The position numbers were made by a program, and so were the translations under genes. From NCBI GenBank assembly GCA_946902985.2, contig OX336388.2, forward strand, positions 126,283,346 to 126,347,345: a stretch of 64,000 nucleotides of DNA, written 5' to 3'. Below, one piece after another: positions 51,999 to 62,820 of this stretch; position 1 is the first letter of the stretch, and the number at the start of each line of letters is the position of its first letter. The notes under the pieces are model-generated. The model had not been told where the DNA came from. It did not search any database and saw nothing but the letters and a program-made list of their open reading frames with translations. The DNA is from Meconema thalassinum (lineage: Eukaryota; Arthropoda; Insecta; Orthoptera; Tettigoniidae).

Positions 51999-52745
51999 CT
52001 ATTCCGAGACAAGCATCCTGAAATCCTCCTTGCCAAGGATCAGCGATGTGCATTGGGAAATGAGGTGACGAGGGATGATGCCAAAGTTATCGGAGCAAAT
52101 GGTGTCTGTTCTAAAGTTTCTGATGTAGTTCTACCCTCTCCTATGGTTGAAATTGCAATTAATGACGCATGTGTAATAGCCTTGTTAGACTCGGGAAGCG
52201 CTGCTTCATTGGTTAGCGAAAATTGGTATTTGTCTATGAAACTCATTTGTAAATTCAGTAACCTGTCAAATGTAGATGTTAAGTTGGTTTCTGCCAACGG
52301 TGCTCAATTGAACGTTCTTGGTTCTGTGAAGTTTAAGGTTCGGATTCATAAATTTTGTTGGAAATTTTCCTTTTGGGTCATTAAGAATTTGTCATGTCCT
52401 ATTATTCTGGGCGCTAATTTTTTTGCTCATACTGGCTTACTGCTAGATATGCAACACGAATCATTCTGGTTCAGGTTTTGTTCTGAGGTAAAATTTAAAT
52501 TCTTTTCTACTGCTGTCCGTAGCGCGAGTGCTCATGTTGCCAACCGTGATGCTGAACCCGTCTTGTCCACCGGGGTTGAATCCTTGGATTTAAGTAATTT
52601 ATCTGACGCTCAAGCTAAAGAGATTCGGGATTTGTGTGGGTATTTTCCCGAGGTGTTCACTGACGAATTAGGAATGACTAAGATCCTGGAGTATAAAATT
52701 GAAGTAACGGATACTATACCCGTCAGACATCCTCCCTACCGTTAG
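51999..52745 (+). CDS. Gypsy protease region, in phase with Gag
   Basis: The frame has no ATG near its start: it is open from directly after the Gag TGA. The retropepsin motif VIALLDSGSAASLVS carries the catalytic Asp (about codon 65) and IILGANFFAHTG is the second conserved loop. After a linker (LSDAQAKEIRDLCGYFPEVF, the usual lead-in to gypsy RT) it stops at TAG 52743-52745. The following frame is the same phase and starts with the RT itself, so this TAG is probably a nonsense mutation within pol. Confidence 0.88.
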   Translation, partial: LFRDKHPEILLAKDQRCALGNEVTRDDAKVIGANGVCSKVSDVVLPSPMVEIAINDACVIALLDSGSAASLVSENWYLSMKLICKFSNLSNVDVKLVSANGAQLNVLGSVKFKVRIHKFCWKFSFWVIKNLSCPIILGANFFAHTGLLLDMQHESFWFRFCSEVKFKFFSTAVRSASAHVANRDAEPVLSTGVESLDLSNLSDAQAKEIRDLCGYFPEVFTDELGMTKILEYKIEVTDTIPVRHPPYR

Positions 52746-54079
52746 AGTCCACCCAAAATGTTGGAATTAAAGAAATTAATCGATCAGATGTTACTGGATG
52801 GAGTGATTCGACCCTCCACATCAGCATATTCCTCACCTGTGTTCTTAGTACCCAAGCCAAATGGTGGTTTTCGGCCAGTCGTAGATTATCGTAGGTTAAA
52901 CAAAAAGATTGTTTTAGAATCCATCCCTCTTCCTGATTTACATAGCTGTTTTTCCTGGTTCAAAAACGCCTCCTATTATAGCCTCATTGACCTGACGCAG
53001 GCATATTTCCAAATTCCGTTAGCTGAAGAATCTAAGCATCTGACTGCATTCGCCACCGATTGGAATCTCTATGAATATTGCAGACTACCTTTTGGCATCT
53101 CTACAGGGGGCGCTGTGCTTAGTAGGCTTCTTGATCACGTGTTTTCTGGCATCAAATTTGATTATTTGTACCTGGACGATGTTGTTGTTTATAGCGAGAC
53201 GTTCGAAGACCACGTGCGCCATCTTCGTGAAGTATTTGAGAGGTTAAAATCTGCTGGTCTAACCGTAAAGTTGTCTAAAGTGTCCCTTGCTAAACCTAAA
53301 ATTGCCTTTCTTGGTCATGTTGTTTCTGCTGAAGGTGTTTCGGTCGATGACTCCCGAACCCAGGGAATTAGAGATTTTGCACCCCCTAAAAATGTGAAAG
53401 GAGTAGCCCGATTCGTGGGAATGGTTGGCTTTCTGCGCAAATTTATACCCAATTTTGCACAGCGGGCGTTGCCACTTAATCATCTGCGAAGGTCTGACGT
53501 GAAATTTGAATGGGGTCCGTCGCAGCAAGCAGCTTTTGACGATTTGAAGGAGGCACTGTGTAGCGCTCCTGTCCTCGCTGTCCCTGATTTCGGTAAGAAG
53601 TTTATAATCCAGACTGATGCGTCGCTCGGTGCTGTAGCTGCTGTGTTGTTACAAGAAAGTGAGTTAGGTAGACGACCTATTGGTTTTGCTTCTCGAACTC
53701 TGTCCCCTGCTGAAGTAAATTATTCCGTGTATGAGCTTGAGGGGCTCGCAGTGATGTTTGGACTGGAGAAATTCCGAATGTATGTCGAACATGTTCCTTT
53801 CGAACTTGAAACCGACAACCAGGCCCTGAGCTGGGTCCTGGCTAGACCTCGAACCACTGGGCGAATCGCCAGGTGGGCAACCCGTATTTCATCATTTCAG
53901 TTCACCGTTCGTCATATAAAGGGTTGTGAAAATGTCATAGCCGACTCCCTTAGCCGCAAGTATGAAGAAGTTCCTGATAAATGTAAGAATCTCGTTCCCG
54001 AGGAAAATCATGAAAATATTTGTGCTGTGTCACTTAAGCGTCTCTATGGAGAAGTTCCTGACAAGTGTGAAACTCCCTC
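52746..54079 (+). pseudogene. Gypsy reverse transcriptase and RNase H
   Basis: Same phase as gag and protease. First ATG after the TAG is 52758. RT motifs: FLVPKPNGGFRPVVDYRRLN, SLIDLTQAYFQIPL (motif A Asp), LPFGISTGGAV (motif B) and YLYLDDVVVY (YLDD at about residues 138-141 from 52758). RNase H: FIIQTDASLGAVAAVLLQ, then ELEGLAV and LETDNQALSW. A chromodomain is absent. The frame is cut at 54079 by the P-superfamily element; codons past 54080 belong to that element. It resumes at 57202/57209 in the same phase. Confidence 0.92.
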
Positions 54080-54954
54080 CACGGCCGACTGAATGCGCTC
54101 ATACCGGCCTAGACAATGAGACCTTTTTCATGAAATCTTGTTAGTTACTCAACTGCTCACACAGCGCTGTTCACCAAGCATTGCACGACTAAGACTTACC
54201 TCTACTTAGTATAAAACTAAGTCCCCGATTCTTGGATATCATGGGTAATCTCGAGAACCACTGGATGGATTTTGATGCGGCTTTCACCATTCTGTACAGG
54301 TAATATCGAGGAAGATTTCTGTTGAAAATAATTTATTTATCATCAAAGGGAGCCAAGCAGTAACGATTTTAGATTTCAGTGAATAGGTCGAAGAAAGAAC
54401 TTGACGTCCATGCGCTTTTTAAGCTTACGCTGGACAAACCGTAAAAAATATCAATATACTATGAGTGTAAGAATTGTTCAGCATGAAAAATTGTACAAAA
54501 AAGTCCGCGTGAGCATATCTCTATCTTCGATACATCGCCCACTATAAGTGTTTTTAGTTTGGATGGGAGGGGGAATTTGGCTTGCACCTCGCCATTCTTA
54601 AATTACGTCTGACAGGAATTCCTTGCATATTCATAACTGTTCCCGGGCGAAGCCGGGGCGGGTTGCTAGTGACACTATTATATTATAATTATAATTCCCA
54701 CAATATCAAAATGCAAATTATATCACAAAATAAAATAGCGTGCCAATAAATCTAAGAGAAATTAGACATACCTTGCACCTCGTTACAGTTGAATTCGATC
54801 AGAATCACTCGGTTTTCATTAAAGTTTATGCATTTTTCTGCTGAACGGTTTGGAAGTTCGGCAACAGGAAACTAGGACTGTCATTTACTTAAAATATTCA
54901 TTTTTGTATTTCTGTACTATTTGTGTTCATGATTTCATTACATTGTCAGAATTA

Positions 54955-55270
54955 CCGACAGTAGTGGCTACGCTGGCTAAAGCGCAGCGTTAGGCCATGG
55001 GGCCAAGCTCTCTGCTGACTCGGTAGACGCGTGAGTTCGAGCCCCACCGTCGGCCGTCCTTGAAATGATTTTCCGTGGTTTCCCATTTTTCAACACCAGG
55101 CAAATGCTGGGATGGTACCTTCTAACAGGCTACGGCCGCTTCCTTCCACATCCTTGCCCAGTTTCATTCATCTTCATCCATGCCATCTCTCATCCTGACG
55201 CGCAGGTCGCCCACTGGCGTCGACTAGAAAGACCTGCACTCGGCCTCTCAGGAGGCCACACGAAAAAAAA
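54955..55270 (+). mobile_element. tRNA-derived SINE (family C) inside the P-like element
   Basis: Flanked by TGTCAGAATTA (54944-54954 and 55271-55281). A B-box-like GAGTTCGAGCCCC lies about 80 bp from the start. The body has TTTTCCGTGGTTTCCCATTT and CAGGCAAATGCTGGGATGGT, and it ends in an A8 tail. A diverged body fragment is at 2545-2625. Confidence 0.88.
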
Positions 55271-55821
55271 TGTCAGAATTAATGCTTTAATTAGTAGGGT
55301 ATACAATTCAGTGTACCTATTATAAATAAAAACCGTGAGGTTTCTCACCTCCCCATATTACGAAACCCGGTTGCCTAATACGGGGAAAGTGCACTTTTAA
55401 AGTTAACAATAATATCAGAGGGTATTACAACATCAAACGTGCCCATATTTGTAATATACATAGTATATCGCCTGAGGTTTACATTGGTGAGAAAACCAAA
55501 AATATTCCGTTCCTTCTTATGTCTAATGTGAGCCCTATAAAAAAACCTCCCCATATTTGGCGACTTTCCTCTACCCATTTTTAGAAGATACCTTATGCAC
55601 TGGACAGCTGAATCCGTGATTAATTGTATAGGTAGCTTCGTAAGTCTCAGAACTCAGGAAGTCCTTTCTAGCAGCTTTCAAAGTTTCAAGGTAAGAAAGA
55701 AAATATTCCTCTAGCCAGTTTAGGCGACTGACATTTAATGAGAAAAAAATGCCCTTTATCTGGATTTCTAGACTGAATATGATGATATGTGATGCTTACG
55801 TCATGCATAGCGAACCATTTA

Positions 55822-56411
55822 TTAACGTTTAAAAAAAATGGTTGCTTCTGCGTCCATGGATGTGTACGCTTCCGGTTGCATGCCTATATTTTCTTTCAGT
55901 GTACTAATGGCACCAATAACTTCTGACGAGAACACTTCCTTGGCACGCCGAACATTCATTTTTTCAAATTTAGTGGGTTCGATGTGTTTTTTAGTGAGGT
56001 GTCTGACCGGTTTGACGATCTCACCCTTTTGCATTGTGTATAGTAATGACAAGTATTTCCCTGAAATTATTCCAATACCATCAGTCATCTCTCGTTACAG
56101 AAACTGCATTCTAATGTTATTTTTTTTAGAATGTGACAATGATCAAAACTAGGGAATACATTCCTAGACTCGTCGTATGGGTGATTGACCATTGGTTGCA
56201 AATTCCCTCCCCCTAAACGCCTCATCATTGTAGTGTTAGTTTTGTGATTATCAGAGACAGTTATTATAATTATGAAACCGCATTGTTCAACCTCGAGAAT
56301 AACGTCCAGCAGGAGTTTATGTAAGTCCCGTCCTGACAGCTGCTTCGTGAAAAAGAAGGCACACGGTATCTGATAATTTGTCGAAAGATCTCTTAGCACA
56401 AAACACAACAC
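55822..56411 (-). pseudogene. P-element-like transposase fragment
   Basis: Two minus-strand frames, 56085-56411 and 55822-56088. The first has YQIPCAFFFTKQLSGRDLHK, then GFIIIITVSDNHKTNTTMM and FDHCHILKKI, which match the RNase H-like catalytic region of P/THAP9 transposases (an Asp followed by N...M, then D..H..K). The second has LTKKHIEPTKFEKMNVRRAK, the next conserved segment of that family. The frame changes between them, and neither the THAP DNA-binding domain nor the C-terminus is seen. Non-functional. Confidence 0.75.
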
Positions 56412-57208
56412 ACGATTAGCTGCTACTTGTTCCCGGCTGTAATTTTGATCCTCTCTTTCCTTTTAATGAGACGGTGCTGGAGTAGTGTCCTTGTACCCGA
56501 AGAAGGTGCAAGGTATGTCTAATTTCTCTTAGATTTATTAGCACGCTATTTTATTTTGTGATATAATTTTAATTTTGATAATGCGGAAATGATAATGATA
56601 ATAATTATAAAGTGTCACTAGCAACCCGCCCCGGCTTCGCCCGGGAACAGTTATGAATGTGCAAGGAATTCCTGTCGGACGTAATTTAAGAATGGCGAGG
56701 TGCAAGCCAAATGCCCCTCCCGTCCAAACTAAAAACACTTATAGTGGGCGATGTATCGAAGATAGAGATATGCTCTCGCGGACTTTTTTGTAGAATTTCT
56801 CACGCTGAACAATTCTTACACTCATAATATAATGATATTTTTAACGGTTCGCCCAGCGTAAGCTTAAAAAGCGCACGGACGCCAGGCTATTTTTTCGACC
56901 TTTTCACTGAAATCGTTACTGCTTGGCTCCCTTTGGTCATAAATAAATAATTTTCTACACAAATCTTCCTCGAGATCACCTTTACAGAATGGTGAAAGCA
57001 GCATCAAAATCCATCCAGTGGTTCTTGAGATTACACATTTAATATACGTACTGTACATCTGATTCCTTATCACGCCTATAATGGGAGGGGAGTGCGCTCT
57101 ACCGGCAACGAGTAGAAACTTTCCAATTACATGCTATACATGGGTTCTGACTGGGAATGTCAAGGCCGGTATAGAGCGCAGCTCGTATTCAGTCGGCCGT
57201 GCTCCCTC

Positions 57209-58496
57209 TTTAGAGGAACCTGTTGTTGTTGGGGCTAATTCAGCTCAACACATGTTAGTAAATTCACCGTTATTGTTTGGAGACATTGCTAACCATCAGA
57301 AGGAAGATCCCGTCTTGTGTGATTTAATTGCTCGATTAGTTTCTGGAGAAGAGATAAAGCCTTATATTTTAAAGTCTGGTGTATTATGTTGTGTAACTAG
57401 GCGTGATAGAAAGCCTAAGGTTGTTTTGCCTACGCAGCTGGTAAATGGCATGCTAATGTATTTTCACGAGTCACCCGCTGGAGGCCACCTAGGAATATTC
57501 AAAACTCGACAGAAAATAAGGCAGTCTTTTGTTTGGAAGGGTCTCGATAAGGATGTGAGAAAGTTCGTGCAGGGGTGTCATGATTGTAAAGTAAGTAAGC
57601 CTACCGTCAGTGGTAAGGTTGGTAAGTTAGCTTCTGAATCTGCGTCTAGGCCCATGGAACGCTTGTATGTGGATTTCGTTGGACCCCTGCCGAGGTCTAA
57701 ACTGGGTAACCGTTTTGCTTTTGTTTGTGTCGATGGTTTCTCTCGCTTTTCATGGATTTTTCCCACTATAAATTGTGACTCTGCTACTGTCATAAGATGT
57801 TTAAAGTCTGTTTTCTCTTCCTTTGGTCCTAGTCAATACTTGGTGTCAGATAATGCCAAGGCCTTTGTTTCTCATCAGTTTAGAAAATTTTGTTTTGATT
57901 ATGCTGTTTCCCATGTCACCACGACACCCTATTACCCCAACCCTAGTTTGGCAGAGAGAGTTAACCGAAATTTGAGAGCTGCACTTATCGCATATCATCG
58001 TGACAATCATGCCAAGTGGGATTCGTCATTACATTGGTTACCCTACGCTTTCAATACTGCTGAGCATGAATCCCATGGGAAAACGCCGTTCTCACTTATG
58101 TATGCGTTCGTCCCAAATTCCCCTCTAACGAATCTGTGGTCACTTCATGATCTGCTTCCTGACCAACCCTCTCCTGATCGTGTCAGAGAAATCTGGAAGG
58201 AGGCCAAAGCTGCTATAAAGATCTCGCATGATAAGCTGGCTGAGAGATATAATTTGGGCCGAAAACAGGGTGGATATTCTGTCGGAGATTTTGTCTATGC
58301 AAAAAACTTCTGGGCTAAGGCCCCAGGTCGTCAGGTATCAGGTAAACTGCAGCCAAAATATGAGGGCCCCTATGAGATTCTGTCCTTTTCTTATGAAGTA
58401 ACAGTGTTATTAGAGGATCTGTCTAGGAAACGTGTTTTTAGGACTCATATATCGAATTGTAAACCTGTTAGTGAACGAGAAACTCGAGATGTGTAA
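57209..58496 (+). pseudogene. Gypsy integrase
   Basis: Own coding begins at 57209; the ATG at 57081 lies inside the P-like element. HHCC zinc finger: HESPAGGHLGIFKTRQ and FVQGCHDCK. Catalytic core: Asp in LYVDFVGPLP, Asp in LVSDNAKAF and Glu in SLAERVNRNL. The C-terminal domain includes GDFVYAKNFW and a GPY-type module (PKYEGPYEIL), then FRTHISNCKP. The domain is open to the stop at 58494-58496. It was the end of pol before the P-like element cut it. All catalytic residues are present. Confidence 0.93.
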
Positions 58497-61009
58497 AGGG
58501 TGAAATTATGATGTTCTATTTCCTGTGAATGCGATGATATGAAGTTCAGAGCGATGGGAGATGGTCTAGTTGTTCCGCTGAAGTCAAATCTCTTATGTCG
58601 TTTTTAGTAATCCTCAAGAAAGGCTGTGATCTGCTTCTGTTAGCTGAGTTTTGTTCATCGTATTCGTGGTTGATATTTTTGAGTAAATTTTTTGGATAAT
58701 TTAGTGATAATTTTGTTAGGTTGGTAGTGAAATTTCGATTTTATGTGGAAATAAGGTGTAATGCTTCAGAGTGATGCTCATTTCACTGTGTTGTTCAGCT
58801 GCTGACGTGAGGGCTTTAGAAATTGTATCAGTGATCTGGAAAATCTTCGAATTGCAATCTCTTGTCGGTTGAAAATGTATCTGGTTAGGTTAGTCAGTAG
58901 GTTACTTGTAATCTGCGGTATATACTGTTAGACTGCTGACTTGCTGGTATTGTCACAACGTTCATGTGATTGTGGTTGGAATCATAGTTCATGTATCCCC
59001 GTATACTTGGGTGTGAAAAGGAAAAAATTAAGTTCGATTAGCATCAGCTTCGAGCTGGTAGCCAGGCTATAGCGTTAGTCAGTTGTTCTATGCATCGAGA
59101 TAGTGTTGCAGTGGAGATGTCGTACCTGTTCTGGAGAAATTTGAGGTATCTATTAGTTGGTGAGCTAACTCTCGTTCTGTGTAAGGTGCATTTTCTTTGG
59201 GGACTATTAACCACCCCGTGCATTTTGAAAATTTATCATTTTTGTCACCTCAGTGACCTTGTAATTCTGTGTGTGGAACATGATGCAGTGTGTGCGAGAT
59301 GTTAAAAGTGGAGAACATGTGAATTTGGGGGGACAGTAACCGCCCCGTGCATTTTAAAAAATTATCATGCCATCACATCTGTGATCCTGTAATTCTGTAT
59401 TTTGAGCATGCTGTGGCATGTCGAGGACCGCTAGGTTAGAGAATCTGAAGTTTTGAGGATATTAATCACCTTGTGCTTGTAGAAATGTGTCACATGACAC
59501 CTATGGGTGTTCGTTGTAGTGAGGTAGATCTGTGTATGGGACCATGGAAGTGGTTTGTTGTCTGTGTGGGAGTAAACGTTATAAGTAATTTGTGTGTTTT
59601 TTTAATGGTGGAGCCACGTTCGTTTAGGTATGTCTTGAAAATTGGTTGGTACCAACTTGAATTTGTGTCTAATTCTGCTGAGCTATGTGCTTTGGGTGTA
59701 GAATTAGTGTAGCCTCTGCACCGGGCTCGTAGTTGTTGTTGGTTTGATATTGGTTGGGTTCCGTGCCTAGAAGATGGCATCTTGATTTTGAGAAGATGTT
59801 TTAATTTTGAACATTTGGTGTAACTGTGGTAAGTTGGTTCTCAGGATAGGTGTGATCACCTTAGTGTCCTGAGTTCGGTTGGTCATCCTACAGGAACTCT
59901 TGGGAGTTTGTAGACTGTTAGGATGCGTTGGCGAGTAGCGATGAAGTTATTCGGTGAAATTTGGTTAGGTGCTTGTGTGTGAATTGGTTGGATCGTGGTG
60001 TCTATTGTTTAGCGTGGTCTCCCCATTTGGTTATTGTTCTCGTGGAAGGTAGTTGCTGTTTTCTGTCGTTCGTCGGATGGCCACCGTGGACGGTTAGGGG
60101 CAGCGACTGGTGAAATGAGACAGTGGCTTTCGATATTCATTATGTTTTTATATGTGTCACATACCTGAGACGATCCATATGGTTTGATTATGGTATGTTG
60201 TGTTTGTTTTAAAATGTTTTGGTGTTTCCTAAATGTGTTCTGTTTTCCTACGGTACTGCGTGAGGCCATCAAAGTAAATGTAAATTCATTTTTGAGTATG
60301 TTTAACTGTTTTGGAAGGGTACCAGTGAGTTCCCCCTTGCATTATTTCTATTTTGATGGTGTTTCCCATAAAAATTTCAGGGAATTTCGGTGGGAAAATA
60401 TCTGAAATTTTGTAAATATTATGGTTTCTGGATGTTTTAGTCAAAAATTGATTGATATAAGTTGATTTAGTTATTTTTGCTAAGTATTGTAGTGAACTTT
60501 CAATTAAGCTTGTTAACGTCAGTCATATCGTATAGTTGGTTGCCCCTTTCGTGTGTTTTTCATACTTCAGTGGATCTTTAATTATGCCCTGGACACTATC
60601 TCTTTGCGCAGAACCTTGTTTGAAGCATCAAGTATCCCTTGTGATTTGAAAGACTCTTAAGTGAACTTCGATGGCACACTAATGCTTCGTGTGATGTTTT
60701 TTTTATCCTTCCTGGGATAACTTCAGCTGTTATGGGCTGGTTGGCTGGCCTGGAACGATTGTTCCCTCTAAGGGAACTGTATTTGGACCATACGCTGCTG
60801 TTCTGATGTGTGTTTCAGTGGTCACTATGTGGGACGTGTACTACCAATCTGGGCCCAGTTTGGAGGTACCATCTAGGTCCCATGGCATCATTCTACCCGA
60901 GGAGATCTACTTCAAGGTCCGCTGGCGGAGATTGGAGTAGCCTCTTCAGCTGCCAAGAGACCAGCTGGACACCATCACCCTGTTCATCATCTCCCCATCG
61001 TCTTCCTTT
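58497..61009 (+). other. Long gypsy 3' non-coding region, no env
   Basis: 2.5 kb of T/G-rich DNA with no frame over about 100 codons and nothing resembling an envelope gene (no signal peptide plus furin-like plus transmembrane arrangement). 59190-59520 contains two clear and one weak degenerate direct copies of a unit of about 130 bp with ACCNCCCCGTGCATTTT, ATTATCAT, and CCTGTAATTCTGT words. Confidence 0.6.
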
Positions 61010-61021
61010 GGAGGAGGAGGA
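61010..61021 (+). promoter_or_regulatory. Polypurine tract
   Basis: GGAGGAGGAGGA lies directly against the 3' LTR start (TGTACC at 61022), where plus-strand priming occurs. Confidence 0.85.
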
Positions 61022-62815
61022 TGTACCAATTTTGCAAATCGGTACATGTTCATCTTATCTTCGAGACGCAGCAGGAGCTCCAGGTCTGGCCGGATTATCA
61101 TGAGAGCATACACCAGGCCTCTTCTGAGAATTCCATTCACCAAGCTGGCGCCTGGCTACTGGTGAAATGGGATCGCCTAGCCCTTTCTGCCAGGATTTGT
61201 GCCCTTGTGTGTGCTGTCACCTAAAGGTTTATCGTAAATGGAAAACAGGGATAAGTCAAGCTTTGATCCGTGAACTTTTGAAAGGTGAACATTTCCTGTC
61301 AGCTTCATTCGCCAAGCCTTTCTGCCAGGATTTGTGCCTTTGTGTGTCCTGTCACTTATAGGCTTATCGTTGATAGACACTTGTAAAGGGAGATAAATCG
61401 AGCTTTGTGTCTGCAAACATTGGAAAAGCGAACATTTACTGTCAGCTACATTCGCCAAGCCCTGTTCTGAGAACAATCTTACAAAGGACATTGTGTAACG
61501 CCTCGACTCCTAGAAGGTTTCTACGCAGTAACCTGTATGGGCTGATATTCAATAGTACCCGCTCAAAACCTTGGACTCTGGCCTTGAACTCTGGCTTTGT
61601 TTTGGCCGGTTGTGCCTCTAGTCGCAGTTGGCATTACTGGAGGGTTGTGGTGGGGGGTACGCTGATATACAAGGGTGCGATCTGTGACAGGGAAGACAGT
61701 ACGAGAGGCAGGTTGGTGATGGAAGGACTTAAAGGCGATCGCCTCCGGGGGAACTGAAGCCAGCTCCTCCGGAGGGCTGAAATACACCAGGTGGTATGAA
61801 CTCAATTTGTTAGAAGGGGCAACCGTTCGGTGGAACATTAAACTGTGTCATTTTGCTATGTCGTTAAGACCATGTGACGGTGGACCATATTTTGAGCGGA
61901 CTGACATTTTATTTTAGTATATTAGCATGTAATATTTTGGAAGGGTTTGTATGATTTGGTGGTACCTTTATATGTAATTACTGCAGGGTGGGTTATTATT
62001 GCCCTATTTCCGGTTAGCTGGATGGGAACCTCGTGGATTTAACTTTGGTCAGATAGGCTTCAGAAGACAGTCAGTGCTGGACTCTGAAGTTTCTCAGACG
62101 CTTTCGTTCACTAAGGAACGCGTTTGTTGCTTTATGCAATTTGTTTGTGAAACGGCACCAGGCCTAAATTTCATGTTGTTTATTTTCCTTGTATCCTTGC
62201 GGATGAAACTACCCTCAATTCTGTAATTCTATTAATCGTATGATGGGGAAAAGTAATTTTGCCAACTGGGCAATGTCTGACTTTATTTTATTCACAGTAT
62301 TATCCGTAACTTGCATTACCTTTAAACATAAGCCTAAGTTAAGCGGTTTAGGGTTTTAGTTGTAATTTAATCATGATTTAATTGTATCTTTTGATTTTCA
62401 TTATATTTTGTTATTGAGATGTTGTTTTTTATTGACGGCAGTCAGTAGGAAGATTGTTTCTCTTCCCTTCACCATGTGTGGCAAGATTAGAATTATCGGC
62501 CTTTCTGGGTACGCCCAGCTTTCCATTCAACAAGCTGGTCTTGACACATGCTTCGTCCCGCCTGATCTTTTCTCCGAATTCAAATCGGGGATGTTCTTGA
62601 ATACCACGAAAAGTTGGAACATTCACTCCTAGGTTTTATTTGCTGTGAACTCAGCTGACCTAGTGAGTAATTAAATTAGCCCTTTCATGTGTTTTTCATT
62701 ATTAATTTTTGGTGTGGTAATGTCATGTGATTATTTATCTTGATACGCTGATATTATTATTATTATCACATCTTGGGTAATCAGAAGAGAAAGGGGGGGA
62801 TGAGAGCCTGTTACA
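61022..62815 (+). repeat. Gypsy 3' LTR, intact (1794 bp)
   Basis: Complete LTR with TGTACC...TTACA ends, followed by AGTAT (62816-62820). Direct repeats of about 137-145 bp lie near its start: TTTCTGCCAGGATTTGTGCC at 61182 and 61319, and GAACATTT(C/A)CTGTCAGCT at 61287 and 61432. The uninterrupted CGTGAA at 61269-61274 is the Polinton target site as it was before insertion in the other LTR. Confidence 0.95.
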
Positions 62816-62820
62816 AGTAT

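Larger units (their letters stand above)
54080..57201 (-). mobile_element. P-superfamily DNA transposon remnant in gypsy pol
   Basis: 3122 bp flanked by the 7 bp duplication CTCCCTC (54073-54079 and 57202-57208). Ends are inverted: CACGGCCGACTGAAT and ATTCAGTCGGCCGTG, with a further partly matching ATACCGGCC block. Inside are longer inverted arms (about 54232-54790 and 56500-57040, 500 bp or more) with a GGGCGAAGCCGGGGCGGGTT motif. The centre encodes P-element-like transposase fragments. It is not settled whether the long inner arms belong to the same element or to a nested fold-back repeat. Confidence 0.8.
29437..62815 (+). mobile_element. Ty3/gypsy LTR retrotransposon carrying three nested elements
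   Basis: LTRs beginning TGTACCAATT and ending CCTGTTACA are flanked by the 5 bp duplication AGTAT (29432-29436 and 62816-62820). Internal order is PBS, gag, protease, RT/RNase H, integrase, a long 3' non-coding region, polypurine tract, 3' LTR. The gene order with integrase last defines Ty3/gypsy. Nested inside are a Polinton in the 5' LTR (29690-48289), a Tc1 element inside that, and a P-superfamily element in pol (54080-57201). Without insertions the element is about 11.7 kb. The LTRs differ by roughly a dozen substitutions by eye in about 1.8 kb, so the insertion is young. Confidence 0.95.

Noticed and set aside
57081..57208. Start of the gypsy integrase frame at ATG 57081
   Set aside because: The first 43 codons lie in the P-like element; the native frame enters from RT/RNase H through the CTCCCTC site.
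59473..59780. Possible small env-like or accessory gene in the gypsy 3' region
   Set aside because: Frames are short on both strands and overlie degenerate repeats; no envelope features.
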